Below are positions 1-9,243 of a DNA stretch of 64,000 nucleotides, piece by piece. The stretch is from Plantago ovata (Eukaryota; Streptophyta; Magnoliopsida; Lamiales; Plantaginaceae). Both the position numbers and the translations under genes were made by a program. How positions within the stretch are numbered: position 1 is the first letter of the stretch; every line of letters begins with the position of its first letter. The stretch covers positions 95,665,982-95,729,981 of the forward strand of contig CM051457.1 of assembly GCA_028274465.1 (NCBI GenBank), read 5' to 3'. Under the pieces are notes generated by a model that saw only the letters and a list, made by a program, of their open reading frames with translations, was not told the DNA's origin and ran no database searches.

Positions 1-110
1 GTTTTAGAGTTTAAATCTGAAACATGATTTACCTGCTGAGAGTCAGCAAGCTCATGTAGTACAATTTCCATTCCATGAGGAGCTTGAGTAGCATCCTCCA
101 TTTGTTCATC

Positions 111-182
111 CTGAAATAAATTAAAATTAGACACAAGTACTAAGCTGTCAAACTTAGTTTTTATACCAAAATTATTAACTAC
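111..182 (-). other. Candidate 72-nt GT-AG intron in the 3' ORF
   Basis: The donor is CAGCAG|GTAGTTAATAA and the acceptor is AATTTATTTCAG|GATGAAC. It is phase 0, with a branch-like CTAAT upstream of the acceptor. The following exon (110-33) is 26 open codons, again ending in Gln-Gln, and is followed by another donor CAGCAG|GTAAATC at 32. That third intron runs off the window. Confidence 0.6.
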
Positions 183-251
183 CTGCTGAGCAGGGAGTGT
201 TGGTTCTGGTGCAGAGGCTTCAGCAACCATCTGACTTGTATCTTGAGAAGT

Positions 252-324
252 CTGTAGAGAAAGAATAATTTTAGCAAAAGAAATTTTCAGAATTTGAAGT
301 TTTACTGATGGTTGAATTAACTAC
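252..324 (-). other. Candidate 73-nt GT-AG intron in the 3' ORF
   Basis: The donor is CAGCAG|GTAGTTAATTC and the acceptor is TTCTTTCTCTACAG|ACTTCTC. The interior is AT-rich and contains TGA/TAA stops in the ORF frame. Both flanks are at codon boundaries (phase 0). The next exon (251-183) is 23 open codons ending in Gln-Gln. Confidence 0.6.
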
Positions 325-2383
325 CTGCTGAGGAAGGACAGGTTGTGGCTCAGTCCTTTCAGCATTAACAGTTTCTTCAGCTTCTTGGACTGTTTCTTCA
401 GCAGACTTCTGATTTTGCTCTAACTGAGAAAGCTGTGCGGTTTCAGCAATCTCCCTTGTCTCTGAATTGACAAGTTGAGCAGAAGCATCTTGACCTTTAA
501 GCTCACTGCTTGTCATGAAGATCAATTGACTTGTTGGATGATTCTTCAATCTCCAACTCCATTTGTTTGCTTAAATCTTCCAGTACAAGCTGGACTTTGT
601 CAATTGAAGTCTTGGGTGAACTTGGGCCAGTATTCTCAGCATCAAGAGATGCGTCTTGAATAATGCTTCTTGAGTTTCAGCAACTTCAGGAAAGGAACCA
701 TTGCTATCTCAGCAACTGGTCCATCAGCAAGCTGGGTTTCAGCAACTTGATGAGTTGCTTGTTCAGCAACCATCTGTTCAGCAGCATCAGCAAGTGCCGC
801 TCTTTGCAGATCAGCAGCAATGTCGCTTACTGGTTCCATGGTTTGATCATCTAGATTATCTACAATGTAGATATCTGGGACTTGGGCAGGAATTTCATTT
901 CCACTGCCTTGTGGTCTATTCTCAGTAGAGTTATCAACGTTAAGTTGATTGTTGAAGGCTTCCGCAAACACTTCAACATTGCTGAGTATGTTTCAGTAAT
1001 TATTTCAGCAACATCTACTGGCAAATGCGTTTCAGCATTTGTCTGGGAATTGACTGAGGAGTCTTGGACATTGGGGACTGACTGAGAAGCCAGTGTCTTC
1101 TTTCTTTTGTTACTTGTCCGTTTCCTCTTAGGTACGGGATTTGCTGATGACGCTGCAGTCTGAGTGTCATCATCAGCTTTCCTCTTTTTCTTTTAGATTT
1201 CTCCAGTTTCCCAGAGTCATCTATTGTTGCATTTTCAGCAACGGCTTTTGTACACGTACCTTGTTGATTTTCTACAGCAGTTTCATTTGTGTTACCACCA
1301 CCAACAGCAGTTTCATCTCTAAGTTGCTGAGTGGTAACATCTGCAGCTGTTGTATACCTTTCTTGCTGGCTTGTGCTGACAACATTTGCAGTTGTTGTCT
1401 TCTTGGTTTTCTTTCCAGCAATCTTAGGTACATTCTGCTTGTAGAAAGATCTTCCCACATTGCACACAGATTTCTTGATTGGCAATGGGTTTCTTAGCTG
1501 AATCCTGAAATGTTCAAGGATATAGCATATCTTGATTCCATACATAACTGGAAAGGAAGGTGAGACCTTGTTGTCTTCTACCTTTACCTTAAACTTAGTA
1601 ACACAATCAACAAGCCTGTTGAAAATGTACTTAGCCCAGTTAAGTTCCGATTTATTTCATAGATATGCATCAGCAATGGCCATCTTCTCAGGCCTACTTG
1701 GTCAATTCCTCCAACTTGGGAGTCAAGAACTTTAATCAGTAGCAGAGCTACTAGACCAAGTGAATGGAGAGATGCTTTCTCTTAACGTGCTTTGTCCAAG
1801 TCACGGGAGCTATCTCGCCTTTCTTCATCTTTGCATTTCTGACGTCACTGTAGAAAGCTTCAATTTCTTCGTCAGAAGCAGTGACGTCATCTTCAGTTCC
1901 AGTGGTTGGAATCTGAAAAATCTCCGCTAAATCAGTCCATTTCAGGACGATTTGCGTGTTCTGAACATAAGTAAGGATCACTTTTTCAGTGACTCCATTA
2001 CTGTCTGTAAGGGACTGGATTTCTGCATTGTTGTAGAACTCCATAGTATCAATCATGCTCACTTGCTTAGTGCGAGCAGAGATAAAGTTCATGAGGCCTT
2101 GCTGCTTGATGAACTCAAGCGCCTCTTCATTTTGGTCATCAAGTTCTTGTTCATAAAAGTACCTAATGTACTTTTCTTTTGCAAACCCTCCCCATTGCAT
2201 CAACATCTCACACTTTGCAGTGTCAAGATATGACGGAGGCATAGGTTTTACAGTGATTCGGTCGTTTTTCAACACAACTTTCGCTGTGTCTTGGGTCAGA
2301 GAAGTCACCGGAGCAATGCGTGTTTCAGCACTGTCAACCTTTGACGATTTTGAGGACTTAGATGACTGTCTCTTGGGAGCCAT

Positions 2384-2910
2384 TTCTTATATAGAGCAAG
2401 AAATTGTACGAAAAAGATAGTTTGCTTTTTGACCGGAGGTACAGTAGTTTCAGGCTAGAAATTGCAGAGAAAGGAAATGTGAGTTAAAGAATTTTGTCAT
2501 TTCTCTAACTCCTTCTTTATATAGTGTCTCTGGTGTGTGAGAAACTCAATCGATTTGAGTTCTCAGCAAGGGTAAAACAGAGAAACACTGGAGATAGTGG
2601 AGCCTTTGCATTGAATGCGTAGTGGCCCACTAACTAAAACCGTCAGAGCACTCTCTCTCTTTGTTTTGTTAGCCGTTAGATTAATAACTCCTTTTAATCA
2701 ATGGCCACGATTGAATTTCATGTCATGATTTATTGCGAGTTTATCTGTGCCAGCTTAACGTCACAAATTGATTTTACCGAGTAATAAGGATAGATTGCTT
2801 GCTGAAATAGACAAGAATCTTTTCAGCGAGTTTGAATTAACAATCTAGATACTTGCTGAAAGTTCCCCCTTACTTAGATATCTCATATTTTCTAAGTTTA
2901 AAAGATATTT
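2384..2910 (-). other. Non-coding spacer upstream of the 3' ORF
   Basis: The 0.5 kb between the hairpin array and the 3' ORF has no convincing ORF. It contains a TATA box at 2515-2525 and a second TATATAA-like stretch immediately before the ATG. Nothing else is recognised. Confidence 0.5.
2515..2525 (-). promoter_or_regulatory. Candidate internal TATA promoter of the 3' ORF
   Basis: On the minus strand it reads ACTATATAAAG, a near-ideal plant TATA box, about 140 nt upstream of the ATG at 2383. Transcription would be expected to start near 2485, giving a leader of about 100 nt. It sits outside the LTR, so it would give the 3' ORF its own message. This is inferred from sequence only. Confidence 0.45.
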
Positions 2911-3270
2911 CTGATTTCCCGTATCAGTAAATTCTTTTTGCACTTGAGACATCCTTTGGTAAAATCTGAGAGATGAGATTTTGCTCTTTTTCTGAATTCC
3001 CGTTTCAGAAAATTCCTTTGATACTTGAATACCTGTTTCAGTATCTTTTGATTGTCTGAGTACCCGTCTCAGCAATCCTTAAGTTCTTTCACTTACTGAG
3101 TGCCTGTCTCAGCAAGTGATCAAGTTTCCTAACAAATACCTGTTTTGAAGGAATTACTTGCTGAATGCCTGTTTCAGCAATCATGTTGTGACTTATCATT
3201 TCTTAGAAGAAATCAGTGACTTGGTCTTTTGGACAGGAATACTTTGGCTTGCTGAATACCTGTTTCAGCA
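2911..3270 (-). repeat. Array of eight hairpins with constant 7-nt loop between pol and the 3' ORF
   Basis: Eight stem-loops lie between pol and the 3' ORF. The loops on the plus strand start at 2916, 2997, 3030, 3061, 3101, about 3136, 3166 and 3257. Every loop is T-N-C-C-Y-G-T (sense strand A-C-R-G-G-N-A). The stems differ but stay complementary: CTGAT/ATCAG, TTCTGAA/TTCAGAA, GATACTTGAA/TTCAGTATC (one bulge), CTGAG/CTCAG, CACTTACTGAG/CTCAGCAAGTG (one mismatch), a weak CAAA/TTTG, TTGCTGAA/TTCAGCAA and TGCTGAA/TTCAGCA. The region has no ORF. Function is unknown. Confidence 0.85.
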
Positions 3271-3288
3271 TTCTGCCAAGTGTATCCT

Positions 3289-6200
3289 TTATTGAGGTAG
3301 TTCAATCAATCCAAGGTTATACCTTAGCATTGCGAACCTATTATCCGGTAGGGGCTTGGTAAAGATGTCAGCAAGCTGATCTTCAGTACCTACTTTCACA
3401 ACCTCAATATCACCTTTTTCCACATGATCTCTAATGAAATGATGTCTAATATCAATGTGCTTGGTCCTAGAGTGAAACTTAGGATTTTGCGTAATTGCAA
3501 TAGCACTTGTATTATCACAAAAGATTGGTGTTTCTTTGCAGAAATACCATAATCTCTTAATTGTTGCTGAATCCATAGGATTTGAGCTGTGCAACAACCA
3601 GCTGCAATGTATTCAGATTCAGTAGATGAATTGGCGACACACGTTTGCTTCTTGCTGAACCATGATATTAATCTAGTACCCAAAAACTGACAAGTTCCAG
3701 AGGTACTTTTTCTATCAAGAGTTGATCCACCATGATCAGCATCAGAATAGCCAACCAATTCAAGTCCAAAATCTTTTGGATACCATAATCCAACATTGAC
3801 TGTACCTTTAACATATTTCAGTATTTTAATTGCCTTTTTGTAGTGTGATTCTCTTGGATCCGATTGGAATGTTGCACACACACAAACAACATACTGAATG
3901 TCAGGTCTACTTGTTGTTAAATACAACAAGGAACCAATGAGCTTCCTATACTTGTGTTCTTCAACACTTTTGTCCTCTTTAGTATAGCCCAATTTGGTAC
4001 CAACACTCATAGGGATCTTTTCAGGTTTTCATCCTCTTTGATCCTAAACTTTATGAGCATTTCTTTCGCATACTTTGCTTGATTTATGAATATTCCATCT
4101 TTGAGTTTCTTGACTTGCAACCCTAGGAAATAATTCAATTTTCCCATCATACTCATTTCAAACTTATTTGTCATGAGTTTGGCAAAATCATCACAAAGTT
4201 GCTTGTCAATAGATCCAAAAATTATGTCATCCACATAAATTTGAACTAAGATTAATTTACCATCATGGTTCATGGTAAAAAGAGTTTTGTCAACTTCACC
4301 TTCTTGAAACCATTTTCCAGCAAGAACTTAGCTAAGGTATCATACCATGCTCTTGGTGCTTGCTTTAGACCATATACAGCTTTCTGAAGCTTATATACCA
4401 TCTTGGTTTCTGAGGGAAGTTCAAAGCCAGGGGGTTGTTCTAGGTAGACTTCTTCAGCAAGTTCACCATTTAAGAATGCACTCTTAACATCCATTTGGTA
4501 AACAATGAAGTCATTGTGAGCAGCAAAGGCCAAGAAAGCCTAATTGCATCCAATCTTGCAACTGGAGCGTAAGACTCATCATAGTCCAATCCTTCAGTCT
4601 GACAGTAACCTTGAGCAACTAAGCGTGCTTTGTTTCTTGTTACTTCACCAGACTCGCTCAGCTTGTTTCTGAACACCCACTTTGTACCAATAGCTTTCTT
4701 ATTTTAAGCAAGTGGCACAAGTTTCCAGACTTTGTTTCTTTCAAATTGATCCAATTCTTCTTGCATTGCCTTTATCCATTCAGAATGCTTCAAAGTTTCT
4801 TCTATGGTTTAGGTTCAATTTCTGAAACAAAGCAAGAGAATAAAGATTCTACTTCTACGACAGTTGCTTCTTCAGCAAGTCCTTGAGTAGCTTTGGATCT
4901 AGTCACTTGGCGTTTATTAATATCGCCAATCATATCCGTAGAGGGATGATCTCTAATCCATTTATTAACAGGTTTCCTGTTTGTTGGATCAGGATACGTT
5001 TGCTCATCAGCATGTGACTCTTCAGTATGTACTTGTTCAGTACTACTGAGAATTTGTGTTTCTGCTGAGATTTGATCATCAGCAACTGCTTGCTCAGCAT
5101 TGCTGGGATGAGGTACTTCATCAGCAGGCACTGGAGATTGCGTAATTTCAGCAACTTCCGGAGCAACCGCATCTTTTGCTGGAAATTCTTTGTCGTGAAC
5201 TATATTTATCTTGTCATGACTCGGGGGAGGAGAATCATTGTCAGAATCATCATTTAGTTCAATTGACTGATTTGCCTAGCATCAGATTCAGTTCTTTGCT
5301 CATGTATGATTAGCTTTTTCATACATTCTGATATTTCTTCTTCAGCAGGCACACCTTGTGTCTTTTCGTAGAATACAACATGCACATATTCTTCAATCTT
5401 TTGTGCCTTTTTGTTGTAAACTCTGTAAGCTTTACTATGCAAGGAGTAGCCAAGAAATATCGCTTCGTCTGCCTTTGGTTGAAATGTTCTTAGGTATTCT
5501 CTACCATTGTTAAGAACGAAACACTTGCAACCCAATACTCTTAGATGAGTGATGTTAGGAGGTCTTCCAACAAACAATTCATAAGGAGTTTTGTTGTATT
5601 CCTTAGTAATCAAACATCTATTCTGAGTATAGCAGGCGGTATTAATCGCTTCAACCCAGTAAGCCTCACTTATCTCAGTGTCAGCAAGCATTGTTCTTGC
5701 GGCTTCTTTCAGGGTACGATTCTTCCGTTCAGCAACACCATTTTGCTGTGGTGTCCTTACTGAGGATAATTGATGTTGAATACCTTTGGAGGTACAATAT
5801 TCAGTTATGTACTGGTATACAAACTCAGTACCATGGTCTGTCCTTATGACTCTTACCTTGTCATTTTTCATGACTTCAAGCTTATTCAACAAGTTAGGTA
5901 TTTCAGTCTTGGTTTCAGATTTGTGCTTGATGAATACTACCCAAGTGAATCTTGAATAGTCATCTACCACAACTAGACCATACTTCTTACCAGCATAGCT
6001 TGTTGAAGAAGATTCAAACAAGTCCATGTGTAAGAGTTGTAAAGGTTTTGTAGTTGACGGTACTGCCTTGTTCTTGAAAGAAGATTTGGTTTGCTTTCCT
6101 TGCTGACATGCATTTCAAACACCATCCTTCTTAAAAGTAACCCTAGGTAATCCAACTACAAGTGCCTTTTTAGACAGCTTATTCAGCGTCTTGAAGTTTA

Positions 6201-7316
6201 GATGACTTGTTCGTTTATGCCATAACCATGCTTTTTCAGCAAGGCAATCATGATCTGAGACAAGGCATTTTTCAACGTTTGCTGAAGACCAATCAACGGT
6301 GTACAAGCCTCCTGATCTTCTTGCAATCATTATAACCTTTTTAGTCTCAAAATCTACAAGTTTACATTCATCACTTTTAATTTCGATGAAGTATCCTTTG
6401 TCAGCAAATTGACTCATGCTGAAAAGGTTAAACTTAAGATTTTTGACATAAAGAACTCCAGAGATGGTTATGCATCCCAACTTCACATCACCATAGCCTT
6501 TTGTAGATCCGGAGCCTCCACCAGCAAACCTTATTGTTGGACCTTTAGACCACCGTCTATAGTTTATAAGGTTATTCTTGTTGCCCGTCATGTGCTTTCC
6601 ACAACCACTATCAAAGTGCCAGATTGCATCGTTTGTCTCCGTGGCTGCAGTCTGCACAATCAAGAGCAAACAAGTTAATTATCCAATGATGGATGTCCAT
6701 TAACATGTTCAAGAATGCGTCCAGTGGAAACCCAAGTCTGAAGTTTTTCAACTTTGACTTGTTTTCTACTTGCTGAGGAACTAGGAGGTTTTGAGCTGAA
6801 AGACTTTTGACTTGTGCTGGTCAAATCCACTTTCTGATGTGGTGTCTTGCTCTGTTGACCTTTTTGCTGAACATACTTTTCAGTAAGTTCTTTTCTAGCA
6901 AGGTTCCTTCTAGTCCTAGCATTGGGAGTCTTTTCAGAACTCTTAGGCTTGGTTTTCTTCATCTCTTTGAAGTATCTTTGCTGACTTTGCTTATACTCAT
7001 GAAAGAGTTGACTTTGCTTGGTTTTGAAACCGAGTCCACTCTTTGGAGAATGCTGAGCTTTAGCATCAGCAACCTTACTTGATTCAGGTTTGTCAGCAAA
7101 GGACTTCTGATTACTTTTGGTAATCTTGCCTTTAGACTTAACAACTTGCTTTTCAGCAACTTGTTTGGCGGAATGCTTCACGACATTCTTTTTCTTTCCA
7201 GTTTGCTTCTCAGCAACCTGTTTTCCTTTTAAAGTCTTGTTACTTTGAGTAGCAACAGCGGGCTTTATGGTCATAGGTACTTGATTGCATGTTTCAGCAA
7301 CCTTAGTTTGACCAAA
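3289..7316 (-). pseudogene. pol: Copia pol (protease-integrase-RT-RNase H), frameshifted
   Basis: After the gag stop, a lysine-rich linker runs to 6675. The protease core is at about 6620 (WHFDSGCGKHMTGN, a DSG-type aspartic protease). The integrase zinc region (HKRTSHLNFKTL, then NACQQGKQ) and DDE core span 6180-5254, with HMDLFESS, RTDHGTEF and NGVAERKNRT visible as the three acidic blocks. RT spans about 4800-4020 ([47 protein letters not shown]). RNase H spans 3900-3290 (YSDADHGGSTLDRKSTSG, SSTESEYIAA, FCDNTSAI). Lesions: in-frame TGA at 6115, and frame changes near 6670, 5270, 4810, 4520, 4290, 4015 and 3530. Most look like single-base indels. The element cannot make an intact pol. Confidence 0.88.
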
Positions 7317-9131
7317 CTAATAGATCACTGGTGGACTACTATCTGTAGCACGTACAAAGGAGATAGGTGATTTATCTTTTCTCAATATTTCTACGTTATC
7401 ACCTTCACACGTTGCTCCTAAACCTTCTTTCTGAGATGGATCTCTCAAATAAGAGTTTAGTTCAGTCAGCGTATTACTTGCTTCCACATAGGATTTGAAA
7501 TTGATTTTCATCTTTTTCATTTCTTGGATTTCAGCAAGTAACTTTAGAATTGAGGACTGATACTCTTCTAATTCTAATGCCATTTGAGAATTTTTCTCAG
7601 CAGCCTCAGCAATCAACTTCTTAAGACGCCTTATTTCAGCATCCTTTTCTTCTGTTTCTTCTTTCAGCAAAACATACTTTTCAGTAGTTTGCTTGGTCAG
7701 AGTTTCAGCAAGTTGAAGTTTTTCTTGCTGTTTGCTGAGAGTTTTCTCAAATCTTTCGATTTCTCCTTGAATCTTGTCAAGGTCAATCTCGTCTTCACTT
7801 TCTGAGTCTGAGTCAGAGGTAGAATTATTTACCTGACCGGCCATGAGGCAGAATTCGTAGTTCGACACATCTGGATAAGCTTCCATAGCTATTCCACACA
7901 CTTCTTTGCCAATCTCCACGTCTAGAGTGGCTTCTTCATCGTCGGTGTCTGAACTTTCATCCTCACTGTCTTCGGAGCTTGTCTCAATGCATACTGCATC
8001 GATTTTTGCTTGAAGCTTCTTCTTTTCTTCAACAATGAAAGCTCTTTTGAACTTCTTCTTCTTTTCAGCAGATTTGCCTTTCAGCAAAGGGCAATTAGCT
8101 TTGAAGTGTCCAGGCTTTTTGCAGTAAAAACATAGATCATTTCCAACTGCTGGTTCTTCTGATGATGTAGCTTGCTGAGCTTGCTTGTTCAGCGAGCTAG
8201 TATCATTCTTGTACTTATGGTAGTTATTACCAAGATGCTTTTTCAGCTTCTCTTTTGCTTTTCGCCTTTCAAGTTCCTTACTGATGAATTTCTTCATGTT
8301 TTTAACAACTAAAGCATTTTCATCAGCAGGCTCTTTATCATTCTTCTTTTCAGAAGATGACGGCTTTGCAGCAAGAGCAATGTTTTGCAATTTTTCAGCA
8401 AACACATTTTCTCTTTGCTTTGTCTCATAATTGACAGTAGCAAGATGAGAGAACAACTCAGTTGGTGTAATGTCAGGCATTCCTTGATTATAATAGAAAT
8501 TCTGAGTATGGATCCATTCTTGATTCAAACTTCTGATGATAGTTTTCACTTTCTCAGAATCTGAATAAAGATTTCCAACACCCAGCGCTGCCATTTCACT
8601 AACAAGAGTTGTGAATCTGAAGTCCAAGTCTTCCAGTGACTCGTTAGCACCTTGCTTAAAGTTTTGAAACTTCAGCTTAAGTACTTCAAGTTTGTTTTCC
8701 TTGGTCTTGTTAGATCCAGCACAAAGATCTTGAACCATTTTCCAAGCCTCCTTAGCAGTCTTAGCACCCCACAGTTTGCACTGTATGGTATCCGGAGTTG
8801 ATCTGATGATGATATTTCTTGCTTGGCCATCAAGACGGAATCTTAGTGATCTTGATAGGTTCGCCAAGGATGGTTTCCTTCCCAGCTTCAGTGGTCTTGC
8901 TTCCTCTCTTGGTTTTGGCACAACAGTATCTGAAGGTTCGCCAAGGATGGTTTCCTTCCCAGCTTCAGTGGTCTTGTGAGGGAAACTCCTTTCAATCTTA
9001 GTGATCTTGATAGGTCCATCATTAATGACGGTTACCATCTCATCACTAATGGCCTCAAGATGTAACATCATGTTGTTTCGCCATTTCTCGTAATTTTCCA
9101 GCTTCAGCAAGGGAGCATCTCCTAAAGACAT
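7317..9131 (-). CDS. gag: Copia gag polyprotein region, SIRE-like copy 1
   Basis: This 604-codon ORF opens with ATG at 9131, about 90 bp inside the primer site. The start is the same as in the second copy at 62978. Residues about 1-240 are the gag capsid region (LGDAPLLKLENYEKW, then a retrotran-gag/UBN2-like stretch with AKEAWKMVQ and LKLKFQNFKQG). A CCHC zinc knuckle, CFYCKKPGHFKANC, lies near residue 335 and is followed by acidic and coiled-coil segments to about residue 570. The ORF ends in TAG (TAT TAG TTT), and the same frame stays open for another 215 codons, so the stop is either a suppressible gag-pol stop or a point mutation. Two 42-bp direct repeats at 8858 and 8935 enlarge the capsid region in frame. 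Confidence 0.9.
   Translation of the reverse strand: MSLGDAPLLKLENYEKWRNNMMLHLEAISDEMVTVINDGPIKITKIERSFPHKTTEAGKETILGEPSDTVVPKPREEARPLKLGRKPSLANLSRSLRFRLDGQARNIIIRSTPDTIQCKLWGAKTAKEAWKMVQDLCAGSNKTKENKLEVLKLKFQNFKQGANESLEDLDFRFTTLVSEMAALGVGNLYSDSEKVKTIIRSLNQEWIHTQNFYYNQGMPDITPTELFSHLATVNYETKQRENVFAEKLQNIALAAKPSSSEKKNDKEPADENALVVKNMKKFISKELERRKAKEKLKKHLGNNYHKYKNDTSSLNKQAQQATSSEEPAVGNDLCFYCKKPGHFKANCPLLKGKSAEKKKKFKRAFIVEEKKKLQAKIDAVCIETSSEDSEDESSDTDDEEATLDVEIGKEVCGIAMEAYPDVSNYEFCLMAGQVNNSTSDSDSESEDEIDLDKIQGEIERFEKTLSKQQEKLQLAETLTKQTTEKYVLLKEETEEKDAEIRRLKKLIAEAAEKNSQMALELEEYQSSILKLLAEIQEMKKMKINFKSYVEASNTLTELNSYLRDPSQKEGLGATCEGDNVEILRKDKSPISFVRATDSSPPVIY
8858..8976 (-). repeat. 42-bp in-frame duplication inside gag
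   Basis: The same 42 bases occur at 8858-8899 and 8935-8976, 77 bp apart. In the second copy (63140-63235) only one unit is present, and the corresponding place codes for EEWTSDE instead of the duplicated peptide. Despite the change, the 604-codon frame of copy 1 stays open. Confidence 0.85.
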
Positions 9132-9229
9132 ACTGTCAGCAAAGCACTACCAAACTGATCAAATGAAAGTGATTTACGGAAAGCACTTAAGGGGATCTAG
9201 GTTCAGTGCAGAAGGCTAAAGAACCTCCT

Positions 9230-9241
9230 GCTCTGATACCA
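9230..9241 (-). other. Primer binding site (initiator tRNA-Met type), SIRE-like copy 1
   Basis: On the minus strand it reads TGGTATCAGAGC, the usual plant Copia primer site complementary to the 3' end of initiator tRNA-Met. It lies two bases inside the 5' LTR, and the same spacing is seen in the second copy. Confidence 0.9.
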
Positions 9242-9243
9242 CT

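Larger units (their letters stand above)
1..2383 (-). pseudogene. Extra 3' ORF of the SIRE-like element (plant transposon-protein-like), with introns
   Basis: The ORF starts MAPKRQSSKSSKSSK at 2383 and is open for 210 codons. It is then continued, after frame changes near 1750, 1650, 980 and 550, by pieces at 1545-1015, 971-642 and 549-271. Residues about 70-160 (IDTMEFYNNAEI, VQNTQIVLKWTDLAEIF) and the later HLSIHLV / DSQVGGIDQVGLRKMAIADA stretch resemble the 'putative plant transposon protein' (Transposase_32-type) family; this is from memory, not a search. The C-terminal half is rich in A, E, Q, T and S. The end is divided by short introns (111-182, 252-324, and one starting at 32). In SIRE elements this position holds an envelope-like ORF, but I see no transmembrane segment or signal peptide here, so I do not call it env. 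Confidence 0.6.

Noticed and set aside
1..2383. Calling the 3' ORF a retroviral envelope-like gene
   Set aside because: No signal peptide, transmembrane helix or coiled coil with fusion-like features is visible; only position agrees with SIRE env-like ORFs.
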